Notes under the pieces: model-generated
Told to the model about the DNA's origin: nothing
The model's input: the letters and a program-made list of their open reading frames with translations, nothing else
Databases searched by the model: none
From: Trifolium pratense
Lineage: Eukaryota; Streptophyta; Magnoliopsida; Fabales; Fabaceae
Assembly (NCBI RefSeq): GCF_020283565.1
Contig: NC_060060.1
Location: 58,265,257 to 58,329,256 of the forward strand
DNA length: 64,000 bases
Direction of reading: 5' to 3'
Program-made: the position numbers and the translations under genes
Shown: positions 33,934 to 46,017 of the stretch, one piece after another
Layout of the letters: each line of letters starts with the position of its first letter
How positions within the stretch are numbered: the first letter of the stretch is position 1

Positions 33934-36900
33934 ATGAATGCTCCAACGAAGAAAAAAATTCAGAAAAAATGCAAAATCAGAGGCTACAATATCAAAGTCG
34001 AAGCTCTCGACGAGATTCTTTCCTTCGTTACTCGCTTTGAACCCGCCGAACAAGACGAAGCCATCGATCTCGTCCTCGATCAACTAGAAAGCGAATCTCG
34101 TAATTCCTCACTCTCTCTATGTAATTTTTTCTTAGGGTTTTCGATTCAATTTTGTGATGCTGACACAATTTTTCACCTCTCTTTGTGAAATTGCAGAGAA
34201 GTCTACTATAATCGATGTGGAGCCGGTGCAACGAGTAGTGAATTTGTTACTGGAAGCCGATGCAGCGGAGGAAACTCCTATCTTTGCTTCCTCTTCTTCT
34301 TCTTCCGCCATTGCTGTGATTAATGTGTTCAACGTTCCTAGATATAAATATGATGCTATTAGAAGGAATTTCTACCAGTAGGTTTTTGGTTCCTTGAGTT
34401 TTTGTTTTTTTTTTGGTGATTAATATTCCTGCAATTGATTTGTGAATGTTATTGAATTTTGAACCCTACTTTTTTTTTCTACAGTAAAAAAAAGGGTTAA
34501 AAATTCAATGATACAAATCATTAAATTACAATAAAATGTTTAACTTTAGGGAAATTATAATAAAATGTTTGGTTTGTATTTTGGTGATGATTATTACTGA
34601 AATTGATTTGTGAATGTTATTGAATTTTGAATCTGATTTGTTTTTTTAACCTTAGGGCAAAGTAATTTTTTCTTAAATAAAGTATGAGAGTTTTCTGGAA
34701 ATTGAAATTTATTTAGGGCAAATTACCTTTTCAATGGAACTAAGGAAATCATGATAAAACATTTACCAAGAAAAAAAGAAAGAAAGAAAAATAGTAATGT
34801 TTTGTTCTTCATTGTTCATATAATTTTCTATCTTGAGTGCAGTGATTTGTAATTTTCCTAAGTTGTTATACCACTAGATTTGATGGTTTTAGGTTTAATT
34901 ATAATTTACTGGTTTTAGGTTCGATGAGCATTAGAGTTTCATGAAACCCCAAATAGAGTTGTGTTATGTATTAGAGATGAATTAATTTTGTCAACCAATA
35001 ACAAACCATCATTTGTATGACTTAAAATGTTTTAATGATGGTAATTAGTTGACTGTATACAATCTTTACAGTGTCGGTGCATATCAATTAAATCATATGT
35101 ATCATCAATTATGCTACTTCACTTACGGATCAATAAAAGTATAAAGAATGACAAGTTACTATTACTATCATTGTACATTTTGTGAGAAAACATGTCTATT
35201 GTTAAGCTATTTGTTGGAAATTTGTGTTGGCTATTCATACATGGATTGGTTTATGGCGTCAACTTAGGACCATCTTTGGTGGTCTTCTCTGGTTGCATCT
35301 CTATAGGTCGGGTTGTTGTCTTCTCTGGTGGTCTGAAAGCTAATGAGTGTCTTTCTAAGAATGAGATTAGAAGTAGACCTCTTTTAGGTGGTGTCTGTTT
35401 TGGTATTTTCATTGTGTTCCGCTTATATACGGCGCCTTTGTTTTGTAGCCCCTCTCTTACGGGTCTCTGTTCGTCTTGTGCAGAGACCTAGTTATTTATA
35501 ATAATATATTTGCCGTTCAAAAAAAAAAACTTAGGACCATCTTTATACTGTGGTTTTATTCCAGATACACAGGAAGCTCACCTATACATGGGGATGCACA
35601 AGCAAAATCCGCTCTGTACAGGGATAGGTTTTTGTTATTGTCTCAGAGACTTTCTCGTCACCAGGATTTTTCGAGGCCGGCTTTTGAGTCCGAACTTTCA
35701 CAATTCCGGAGTTGTGAGGTACTACTTCTGGATTATCCAACTGCCTTTGAACTACGAGTGATGTTGCCAAATGTTTAGAACTGCGTGTTCTATGTGTAGA
35801 TTCAGTTTAGTATTTTTGAGGAGGATTAGTATGTAATATTATGCTATGCTGTTTTTGTCAGATATCTCCTATTCAATCTCTGGTTGGGCAAAAAGGTAGA
35901 AGATGGGTAATGGGAGTAATTTCTCAGCTGGAGGATGGCCATTTTTATTTGGAAGACCTTACCGCTTCAGTTGAAATCAATTTATCTGATGCTATATCCT
36001 TTTGTTCTTTGACAACAATTATTTTATTTTGTAGCAAGAACTCCATAATCTTGTTAAATGATTTATTACTTAGTTTTCGTTGGGAATAAAACAATAATAA
36101 ACGAGTGTTAAAATAATGCCCACTTCAGCCAATTAAATGTACTCCTTTATATGTCATTATAATTACCTCTTTTAGCATATCTTTTTTTACCTGAAAGTTA
36201 TGTAGGCAGGGATGGGTATGATTAGCTTTCATCTTGTTAGTTCATGTCATGTTATGTTAGTACGACAATCTAGTTGATCAAAGGATTTTGTACAAAGTGA
36301 TTAATACATTTGTTCTGTCTTTTCATAATTTTTTATTAATGTGTATGATATAACTTATATAACAGTTCAAGTTTTTTGTAAGCATGAATCTATGGTCATT
36401 AGTTTCTTTGACTATCCATACAAGATTACTACAGGATTCTTCTTAGAGAACACCATAGTTGTGGCTGAAGGCGAGATGCTCGTAGAGGGTATTTTTAAGG
36501 TACTTGTTAGCATTTCCTTTGTGATATCTGCTCCATGCTCTCTTACATAAATCTGATATTTGATTTCTATGCTTTTATTCATAAAACCAGTTTATCCATG
36601 ATGAATTTCACTACAATTGCAAGTTGTATGACTTCTAATTTTTATCAAACAAAATTATGACTTCTTTTTTTGCATCAAACCTGAAAAATTATAGTTTTTG
36701 TACTTCAAAGTTCAAAGCTTTGTTATTTTGGACGTATTTTTGCATGTGGGTCATTTTACTGGCTTTATGCATTTTAACTTCAATATGTGGATAATTGGTG
36801 TATCTTTTCCTGTAGATTTTTACATGTGGGTTTCCACCATTAGAGGATAGAGATAAATCACTTCAAGTGCTTGCAGGGCATGACTTTTTTGGTGGTGGTA

Positions 36901-38593
36901 CTTTTACAAAAGAAGAAACGGTATCATTATTACTCCTCTCCTCGAATTTACTATCTAATAGTCACAAATATGTTTATTGTGCCGTACTCCATGAAAATTA
37001 AATATCCTTTATATATGCAATAGATTAGGCTGGAAGAAATGGAGAAAAGAGCAGTCAATGACATGTTTGTCATATTATCTGATATTTGGATAGACAAAGA
37101 AGAGGTAATTTCAAATGCCAATCTGTTTTTTTCTTTATTTTTCTTTATTTTTCTTTCCCTTTGTTGTAACTTGATACATTGATGTTGTTTCTCCGTAGAG
37201 AAGGCTATAGGAAAGATAGAGACTGTTCTTGATGGTTTTGAGAGTGTGGAAGTGGTTCCTTCCTTATTTGTTTTTATGGGAGACTTCTGTTCTCAACCAT
37301 GTAGCCTTGCATTTAACTCTTATTCGAGCCTAAGGTGAGTTCCACTTGTGCTATCTTACTAATCATTCCTTCTAATCATTTAGAAATATGAAACTTGGAA
37401 AGCACTGTTGCACACTAAATCACATTAGGTGATGGTTCAAACAAACATTTAGTTTTTTTATTGCGTAGGAAGAATAGTTTATTGTTGTGTAGGATAACAA
37501 TTATTAGAGACTTTGATATGCAGGTCCCAATTTGGCAAGCTAGGGCAAATTATTGCTGCCCGTCCACGGTTAAAAGAGAACAGCCGATTTCTTTTTATTC
37601 CAGGTCCTGGTGATGCAGGTATTTGATTAAATTGATAAGTTCTTACACTTCCCACTTTCATCCATTTGCGTGATATATCACTTTCCATGTGTATTTTCAG
37701 TTCCTTCGACAGGTCTTCCTAAGTGTGCTCTACCTAAATATTTAGTTGAAGAACTCCAAAAGTATATTCCCAATGCCATATTCTCAAGCAATCCTTGCAG
37801 GTTAACATTAGATTTAAATAGGATTGCATGGAACATCTTTATCGACTATACATTTGTGTTTTGTAGTTGTTATAGAAACTGACTGTTTCTGATTGTTCTT
37901 ACAAACTCATACTTGTTTGGCTACAGGGTAAAATTCTATACCCAAGAAATTGTATTTTTCCGCCAGGATCAGCTGTATACAATGCGCCGTTCTTGTTTAT
38001 TGCCACCTTCTGAGACAGAAACTGTTGATCCTTTTCAGCATGTAATTCGTCTCTTATCTGTGTTTTCTGCTTTGATAATTGTTTACCTTTTGGTTTAGAA
38101 AAATAAAAATTAATTGGTTGTGTTTAAATTGCAGCTTGTTGCCACCATAACCCATCAGAGTCATCTCTGTCCATTCCCTCTAACTAAAGAACCCATTGCA
38201 TGGAATTTTGACCACTCCCTTCATTTATATCCAACTCCGCACACGGTACTGTTAATACTTGAATTGTTTCTTTTTCCTTTTTTTATCTTCATTTTCTATT
38301 CTACAGTATCTGTTTATGTCACATCTCAATATCTCGAAAAACCGTTTATGATCTGATGACAGTAACAGATCTTGTAAATATCACTCATTATTCTTCTTGA
38401 CTCAGACCCTGGAAAGAATGTTCTGATGCTGATTCTACTGTTGTGATTGCAGATAGTTTTAGGAGACAGAAGTCCGCAGAAGGCTTTTAAGTACACAGGA
38501 ATCACTTGTTTTAATACTGGTTCCTTCTCGATGGATAGCACATTTGTAGTATACCGTCCTTGCAATCAGGAAGTTGAACTGTCATCATTGTGA
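33934..38593 (+). CDS. DPB2: DNA polymerase epsilon subunit B (13 exons, 530 aa)
   Basis: Accessory B subunit of the leading-strand replicative polymerase epsilon, nuclear and essential in Arabidopsis. Exons: 33934-34099, 34197-34377, 35565-35718, 35862-35993, 36422-36499, 36816-36920, 37024-37104, 37201-37334, 37524-37618, 37701-37800, 37927-38041, 38135-38245, 38453-38593. The frame closes to 530 aa, near the ~527 of plant and animal homologues. N-terminal domain MNAPTKKKIQKKCKIRGYNI; an OB-fold part around GRRWVMGVISQLEDGHFYLE; then the inactive phosphoesterase-like domain (SLFVFMGDFCS, FLFIPGPGDA, ILSSNPC-like NAIFSSNPCR). All introns are GT-AG except intron 4 (35994-36421), which starts ATATCCTT and ends AC, a U12-type intron. 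Exon 8 uses the second of two adjacent AGs; the first would shift the frame. Intron 2 contains a LINE insertion. Confidence 0.95.
35278..35527 (+). mobile_element. 5'-truncated LINE insertion in DPB2 intron 2
   Basis: A 250-bp insert ending in a poly(A) run is flanked by an exact 17-bp direct repeat, aacttaggaccatcttt (35261-35277 and 35528-35544). A variable-length long duplication plus an A-tail is the hallmark of target-primed LINE integration. The insert ends ...ataatatatttgccgttc before the A-run. Confidence 0.88.
35994..36421 (+). other. U12-type AT-AC intron of DPB2
   Basis: The 5' end ATATCCTTTT matches the minor-spliceosome donor consensus exactly. The 3' end is ...ccatAC. A branch-site-like ttctttgac lies at about 36404-36412, with the likely branch A at 36411, 10 nt before the intron end. 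Splicing gives Asp-Ala-Lys-Ile-Thr-Thr in frame; no GT-AG alternative nearby does so. Confidence 0.9.
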
Positions 38594-38599
38594 ACTGAA

Positions 38600-40085
38600 T
38601 ATGATTCTTTTTGGTTGTCATCCTCTAATTATCAGCATGTCAAATATACCGAGTTCACTGTTATTTTATTATCGGATCAGATATAAAAGCAAGGCAATGA
38701 ATGGAGCAGGAAATCTAGTTTTGCTGCCTTTTCCTCCACGGAGTGTTGAAGTCATAACTATTCTTGTTTTATGTAACTTAATGACCTTGTCAAGATGTGA
38801 AAATTGTTAGTATAGTAGGAATGTTCTAGTCTAGTTGAGGCAGTTTATTTTTTATTTTGATAGTTATTGTAAGTTCATTTATATAACTTTATATTACAGA
38901 AAATGTGTTTTTTTTTAGAGTATTATAGTACAATTATTATTGAAATATCAACAAAGGTTTTCCTGATTTACTAAAAGATGTTAAATAGCAAAGATGGCCA
39001 ATTTAACAGATTCATCTATTTTCATGACCACCATATAGCACAGTATTAGCTTTCTCAATCTAACCTACAATCCTGCATTTTTTATTTGCAGATTGAAAGT
39101 TATGGCCATTTCAATATCAGTGATACTGGTGGTACAAAAGTTCAGCATAGAGTTCCCATTCTAGAATGCGAACGTTTCTTTACATAAAAATTTATTCATG
39201 GGGCGCAGATGTTGGATTTGAGTCAAATGAAATTGCCACGTGCAAAATAGGGTGTGAGCTGAAACATGTACAGTTCTATTTAGAGTGCGAACTCTAAATG
39301 CACTTAAGTAGCGAACCTTATAAAAATGTGGCCACTATCTAATACCATATTTTAATTTGCCACTGGAGCGGTTGTTACATTATCAACTAATTACACATTG
39401 TAAAGATAGGTATACTGAATTGTTACTTTATTTGATATGACCAAATTTACATTTATACTTACAATAGACAACATGTATCAAGGCTACGAGAGTTGATAAG
39501 GCTACAATTATTATTTTAACTTGCGAACTGTGTTTCATTCAAAATTGTTTAATGGGAGATGGGAAGGTGAAGAGGACAAAATAATTTGATTTTTATAAGG
39601 TTCACATCCTAGGATTCAAACTCAGTTCACAGTTTGCATCCTACAATGCGAACTCTTTTTTCTTCAATTTTTGCTATTTACACACTCGCGTAGCGATGTA
39701 AATTGGGAATATGAAGGGGTGCACAAGTGTAACGGGAGGCGCGGAAAGAAATTCTCTTAATCTATTATCCCTTGTAGTTTTGAGAAATATTTAGTGAAAT
39801 TACTTGTTTAGTAATGTCTGAAAAAAAATGTTTAGTTAATGTCAGGCAATAATGATACGGTCTCCAAACATTAATATCATTAGTAATAACTTGCACATCA
39901 TGATAATTCATTTAAAATTATGTTTGACAAACACTCATCCAAACAAATTTATAATATTTATATCCAATGGAATGGCACTGAACATTAATATGACCTTTTA
40001 TTAGTCATGATTTTAACATTTTTCTTCCTGAATAAGTTATCAAAGATTACAACAGTACCCAGAATAAGTCATCTCACAGAACTGA
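38600..40085. other. Convergent spacer between DPB2 and ICMT
   Basis: Contains the DPB2 3' UTR and AT-rich sequence. Around 39150-39660 the motif tgcgaact and relatives recur (agaatgcgaacg, gagtgcgaactc, caatgcgaactc), suggesting an old inverted-repeat element, but ends could not be fixed. No gene seen. Confidence 0.5.
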
Positions 40086-40092
40086 CTGGTTT

Positions 40093-40686
40093 TCAATTTA
40101 TAAATGGCACCCCAGACACAACTTGTTGGGCATATTCAACATACTGCATTCCGAAAAACTGTCTCAAAAAGTATTCCTCGTAAGGTATTCGGGTAGAAAA
40201 GAACTTCCAGACAACAACTGCAAATCCAATAGTCGATAAAGGATTGCAGAGCATTATTTGAGTTCCAACAGCCCAAATGAAGAAACCACAATACCCTGGA
40301 TGACGAATAAATTTATATATACCATATGTAACCAATTGGTGATGTTCATCAGGACGAACTCTTATAATATGAGTAAATGATTGGCCTGCTGTTATTATTG
40401 CTATCTTCCTTATAATTTCCCCTATAACGACCAATACCAACCCGAAATCACTGATAACCCAATGTTCCTTTAAATCAGGGAATAAAGCAATCTCGATTAA
40501 ATATTCTAGCAATGAAAATATCATTGCAAAAAGATAGTGTTTGCTAATCAAAAGGGACTTCAAAGTTACACTTGATTTCCCATGAATGACGGCAGCTAGA
40601 AAATATTCTGAAACATGAAAGAAAATAACTGCAAGGAACATCTGAGATAACTGCCTGTAAGCAGTGTAGCTAAAGATTTCTGTCAT
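40093..40686 (-). CDS. ICMT: Protein-S-isoprenylcysteine O-methyltransferase (197 aa)
   Basis: ER-membrane enzyme that transfers a methyl group from S-adenosylmethionine to the prenylated C-terminal cysteine of CaaX proteins; in Arabidopsis it dampens ABA signalling. Intronless CDS of 197 aa, the same length as the Arabidopsis enzyme as I recall it. Several hydrophobic segments are followed by the conserved C-terminal half: GEIIRKIAIITAGQSFTH, YKFIRHPGYCGFF and RIPYEEYFLRQFFGMQY. The Met at 40686 (MTEIFSYTAYRQ) was chosen because it matches the family start. The frame stays open 68 codons upstream, but a good splice acceptor at 40776-40777 lies inside that stretch, so the extension is probably UTR and intron. 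Confidence 0.95.
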   Translation of the reverse strand: MTEIFSYTAYRQLSQMFLAVIFFHVSEYFLAAVIHGKSSVTLKSLLISKHYLFAMIFSLLEYLIEIALFPDLKEHWVISDFGLVLVVIGEIIRKIAIITAGQSFTHIIRVRPDEHHQLVTYGIYKFIRHPGYCGFFIWAVGTQIMLCNPLSTIGFAVVVWKFFSTRIPYEEYFLRQFFGMQYVEYAQQVVSGVPFIN

Positions 40687-40775
40687 TTTTGCCAAATAAA
40701 GACAGTAATAAACCTCTCGTGTTTTATGCCACACAAAGACTTGGTTGATTAAACTATCTTTGATATACGCCAGAC

Positions 40776-40998
40776 CTGAAAAAGATGGAAAATTACTACT
40801 GGAAATAGTATTGTGTCCTCTCATAGGGATGAAAGTTAGCAAATCGGAAAGGGGAAGTAAAATCGAAAGACTAATCATAAAATTATACAAAATTCATAAA
40901 ACTCAGATATATACACATAAAATTGCAATCCAGAGTTTCAATTTCTACGAACTGCTGCTATATAAACTTAAATCAGGAAAATTGGGAAAAAGAAAAAC
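40776..40998 (-). other. Probable 5' UTR intron of ICMT
   Basis: On the minus strand a donor (atacag/gttttt, GT at 40998-40997) and an acceptor (tttttcag/gtctgg, ending 40776) bracket AT-rich sequence. This explains the open frame upstream of the ICMT start. cDNA evidence would be needed. Confidence 0.55.
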
Positions 40999-41217
40999 CT
41001 GTATATAGTGAAATCTGTTTCTGGCAAAGACCAACCCCGGTTGCGTTTTTCGACCAAGTTTTGCTTTTTAAGGAAAGTTCAGTTAAGTTCGATTCAAACT
41101 TTGTTAATTTAGGGTTTTTAATTAAATCGTTACTATTTATTATCAAGTGAATGATGGGTCTATTTTCAAAAACAAGTGAAATGGGCTTGAGATTACAGTC
41201 CTATCTACCCCTACATT

Positions 41218-41490
41218 TATCACTTGATGTTTTCTCTTCCCACCTCCCAGGAATCTTTTATACCCCCAATATTCCAATTTTGCCCTTGCAGAAAAATTCG
41301 GTTCGCAGAAACTGAATTTTTTCTAGTGCAAATTCAGAGTAAATTTCGGTTTTTAGAAACCGAAATTTGTTTTCAAGGCAAAAACAAACTTCGGTTTCTA
41401 CGAACCGAAGTTTTTTCAAGGGCAAAATTGGAAATTCAAGGGGATAAAAGATTCAAGGGGGTGGGAAGAGAAAACATCTTATCACTTTAC
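41218..41490. mobile_element. Inverted-repeat MITE in the ICMT promoter
   Basis: The ends gatgttttctcttcccacc and ggtgggaagagaaaacatc (shortened) are complementary over more than 60 bp with some mismatches. The centre repeats cggtttctacgaaccgaag-like blocks in both orientations. It lies less than 200 bp upstream of the presumed ICMT transcription start. Confidence 0.75.
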
Positions 41491-41780
41491 CCAAACAATT
41501 AGAGTTGATATATTTAAGTTTAAATTTGATGGTTAACAATTGTTTAAGTCTTGTTATTGGGCCTAATTTCCCTTTTTAAACAATAACATTTGGTGAGTGA
41601 GTGAATAACTTGCTGAATATATTGAACATTTAAGTATGCAAAAGAATTGGGATAAACCATCATTTTAGTTATCAAGCATATAATTCGTCACCACATTAGT
41701 CTCTGGATGTATCAATAAATTACAAATGTTTTTTTTTTTAGTCATTTTGGTCTTTGAATCTATTTTTTCTTAGTCCGTAA

Positions 41781-43847
41781 GGGCCCGTTTGGTGCGCATG
41801 ATAGGATAATGACAGGATAGAATATAAAGCAGAATAAGAATAAGAATAGGACAGGATATAAGCAGAATAACAGTTATCCTGAATTATCCTATCATTCGTT
41901 TGATGTACACATGATAACAAACATGATAACTATCATATCATGTTGTTAATACATACTCTCTCATAATAATATGATAAAATATATAACATACTTAAATGAT
42001 AAAATTACCTTTGTAAAACAACTATTATTTTTATAAATTATTTTGTAATACTTTAAATTTTATAAATAAAAAATATAAATAAGTAATCAAATAACTTTAT
42101 ATAATTTTAAATAAACATCATGAGAAAATAAACAGTTTTTTTTTATATGAATCATAATCAAATAACTCAATGCTTATAAAAAAAATAAAAATAAATCACT
42201 CAATTATATATGTTAGATAAGCTAAATAAATATATGATATATCTCATATATGTAATAATAAAACTACCATTGCAAAAGTATTATATTTAATTTGTTATAA
42301 AATTTAAATTAATATAACTTTTTTGCAATTTTTTAATAATTATTTTACTTTAAAATATTGTAATTTTAGTAGAATTTTGATTTTTTTGATTATATAAATT
42401 ACAAAATTACCCTTACGAGAAAATTGTTTTTATATTTAAAAATTAATTATTATATTTTAAATTTAATATCAAATTATTTTATTATTTATATTTTATTATC
42501 ATTTAATATTTAATTATTTAATTATTTATATAATTTATATTTCATTAATTTATATATTTTTATTTTATATTTTATTAAAAAAATTATCAATAAATTATTT
42601 TCTTATCCTATCCTGCTGGTAACCCAGCTCAAATTCAGGATAAGAATTTTAATTAGAAAGACAAAATATGATAAATTTCAGGATTAACTTATCATATCCT
42701 GCTGTCGCACCAAACGCTGGATTGAGACGTGATATGATATAGTTATCTTATCTTGTCTTTGAAGGTGGAAAAACACAAGAAGGGGGGGAGGGGGTGAATT
42801 GTGTTTTAGTATTTTAAAAACTTTTTTGAGATGCGGTGGATAAAACTAAAACACAAGGTAAAGAGATAGAGAGGAAAGAAGAACACAAAAGGTTTTATAA
42901 TGGTTACTCTCACAAATTGAGAGTAGTCAAGTCCTCTTACACTTCAAAGAGAGTTTCACTAAAAATAATCACAAAGATTACAACCACTTGCTCAAGTTAT
43001 CACTAACAAGAGACTTCCTACTCAAATGCTCAAGTTACCTAAACAAGAGACTTTTTACAACACAAAGTTTCCAAATGAAAGTATAAAAGACACTTAAGAC
43101 TAAAACAAACACAAGTATGATAAGTTACAAAGTGTTTGAGCAATATTCAGAATATGACAGAGTCAGAGCTTCAGAGCTTTAAGTCTTTTTGCAGAGTTCT
43201 TTCAATTCGTATGCATGCGAATTATATGCAGAGATGCAATTCGTCTTGTATATATAGGCGAATGAAATAGAAACGTTGCATTTGACCGTTGATGAAGATA
43301 AGCTTGTCAGCTTGGTTTGAGCTAAATTGTCTCGACATGAATTTGAATTACCATCCAATTTTGAACAAAAGTTTCCATAACTTTGCCTTGACGCAGAGAA
43401 AGTTTCCTTTCTCAGTAAAGAAAACCAGACACATCACGTTACTTCCTTAAGACTAGGGATTATGTAAGATAGCTATCCTGAACCATTGGTATAGTCGCTT
43501 TCGTCTTTGATAAACGTGTTGACCATATGATTCAAACAAATAAACAAAGTCTTTGAAAAGATCAAAGATCTGTGCAGAGGTTCATGATCTTCCGAGCTTT
43601 CAACTTCTGAAGCTTACATCTTCTAAATGTTGATAACCTCTGAGCCTTCAGAACTTTTGAATGGTCATCTTCTGGCATGTCTTCAGAGCTTATCTTCAAA
43701 ATAATTCTGCATTCTTGAAATCAAATTTTAGTACCTCCAATTGTACATTTAATACTTTTTATCATCAAAACCTTTAATAGTAATTGAAAATTTTACAAAA
43801 CTCAATTTTGTTCCAATAGTCTCTTATTCAGCGCATCAAACGGGTCC
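41781..43847. mobile_element. Tourist/Harbinger-like element with a nested 1-kb insert
   Basis: Starts GGGCCCGTTTGGTGCGC and ends gcgcatcaaacgggtcc, flanked by TAA (41778-41780, 43848-43850), the PIF/Harbinger target. Subterminal gataggata / tatcctatc motifs recur at 41800-41900 and 42600-42770. From about 42770 to 43826 a second element beginning near acaagaaggggggga splits its right arm; the type of that insert is not known to me. Confidence 0.7.
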
Positions 43848-44641
43848 TAAAATTACTACTAAATGAGATATTGAAATATCTACAATTTCAAGTTACACTT
43901 TTAAAAGATCAAAACAATGGTTCTCCCAAAATAATTTCGAATATTTTTTTCAGCAAACATACTTTATTACAATATATAGAGTCTAATTATGTATTGGATA
44001 AAATGTTACAATCATTGCATCTCACTTCACACTTCTTAAGCCGAAAGATAAGTTCATGGTGGAATTCATTTTCTACGTTCTATTTGATAAGTTTCATTAC
44101 TTGAAAAACAAAAGGAATTGTGGAGCTCCATATATGTGTATGGAAGTGTATCTTGCTGATGATTGCATTACATATCATTATAGTTATATAGATAGAGATA
44201 TCTTATTTCATGCCACTTTATTTGAAAAAGTGGTTTGAGCATAAATTAAATGTCAGCAAATTCTATTTTTCTAATTAAATGGAAAAATACACATACACGA
44301 TCAATACCTAAATGATTATATAGTACACACAACCAAACTTTTTTAAAATATCGTGCATATAACTTCACATAACTTTGAAAATGCATTCTTTCCTCCTACC
44401 ACTCTTCATGTGCTTGTTCTCGGTCTTTTTTTATACAGTTCCTGACAGGTGCTGGCTCTTCACTCCAGCCCTGAAGTATTCTGCGAGGCCAGGCCGCCAG
44501 CCTGCTTCATCCAACGACTAATAGTTCATAAAAAGTAAATAAATAAATAAATAAATAAAAAAACAATTTTGAAGAAAAAAAATGCAGATGGACGACTGAA
44601 ATAATAGCAGAATGGATGAGAGATAATGCGCACGAGATAAT

Positions 44642-45050
44642 TATTGGGGAGTTCGGAGGAGCTCGGGAGAAAAATTGGGTCAAATTGTTCAGGACTACAA
44701 GAGAGAGGGAGATGTCACATCTCCACCAAAAACCTTAAGACATTAGGTTAATGAGTCACCTTTGTCAGACTTAACCACTCACACTTGAAATCCACCATCC
44801 AATACCAGGAAACACTCACGCTCCCCACCAAGCCGAACCACGGCTATCATACCACTTGTTGGGGGAGTCCGTGAGAACTCGGGAGAAACAGTGAGATCAA
44901 TGCTCCAGGACCATAAGAGAGGGAGACGTCACATCTACGCCCAAAACCTTAAGACATAAGATTAATGAGTCATCTCTCTTATAAATTCAACTTTTTTCCT
45001 ATACATAATCGATGTGTGACTTAACCACTACACTTAAAATCTAAAAAACA
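44642..45050 (-). mobile_element. TRIM-like element, second family
   Basis: Two LTR-like blocks (about 44642-44797 and 44857-45050) both contain ctcgggagaaa, a gagggaga-tgtcacatct-like segment and aaaaccttaagaca. Between them on the minus strand is TGGTATGATAGCC, an initiator-Met PBS with two mismatches. A solo LTR of this family lies at 47558-47740. Confidence 0.7.
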
Positions 45051-45849
45051 AAAATTCAGATCCCATAACTTTTAGACTAATGTTTGGGTCATATGTACTT
45101 ACTAATGTGAGTTTTAAAGATGTTATATTACTGTCACGGTCAATAGACCTATTAAATTTAAACATGCTCAACAAAGACATTTATATATCTCTGTCCTTAC
45201 CTAATATTCATAACCTTATAATAAGTAAGTTGCACTCAATGTAGTGCATTTAATCTCAATTATACTCCTAAACTATAGTCTGAAATAACTCCACCTGTAA
45301 TTAAATTTTTAAATGCATCAATATAGTATTAATGAAAGAGATGGCTGTGACTTTGTTGGATTATGTGATCCTAAAAATGGAATTAGTAATGTAGGAAGTT
45401 GTAATATTAAGTGTTTATTAGTTATATAAGATATAAGATAGGTAGGTACACCATTCTTGGGGGAAATATACATCAAAAAGCAATTCCTTGGAACATTAGA
45501 AAAGTTAGTTTTCATTGTCATTAAAAAAAAAATGTGGTTTTCACATTTTAGTAGTTTGTATAGTTGACAGGTAGTTATGACCTCCTAAAACAGAACCTTT
45601 TCCAAATATAGGTGACCGCTTAAAATCAGAATATGTAAAGCCAGCAAGGCTGCAAGGGAAAATTAAACTTCAAATTTCATGAAAATATTTCCTTGTCCTA
45701 CTTTTTTTTTTTCTTTCTTTTATTTTATTTTTTATCCCGTATTTTAGTGACTAGACTCACACACTATAAGTGTGGAGAAGTTCTCTAGTAGCTACCAACT
45801 AAGCTAAACTTATGAGACATTTTGTGTTTTTTTTTTGTAAATAAACGAA

Positions 45850-45965
45850 ATGACAAGTCATTGAAAACTCAACACACATAAAGTGGAAGGACCGGAGTTC
45901 GAACCTCGATCATATCATCCGACCTAGTAATTTTGACATTTCTATCAGTTGAATTAAGATTTGTG
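45850..45965. mobile_element. SINE-like fragment
   Basis: Shows ggagttcgaacctcga (B-box-like) and a distal cagttgaattaag. Ends are unclear. Confidence 0.35.
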
Positions 45966-46017
45966 AATACTTTTTGTTTTGTTTTAATATTAAATATAAA
46001 ATATTAATTATTTTTTC

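Noticed and set aside
37194..37200. Use of the first AG (ccgtag) as acceptor for DPB2 exon 8.
   Set aside because: It would place a TAG stop four codons in; the next AG two bases on restores the family sequence.
40687..40890. 68-codon in-frame upstream extension of ICMT.
   Set aside because: Crosses a good splice acceptor at 40776-40777, and homologues start at the MTEIF Met, so it is probably UTR plus intron.
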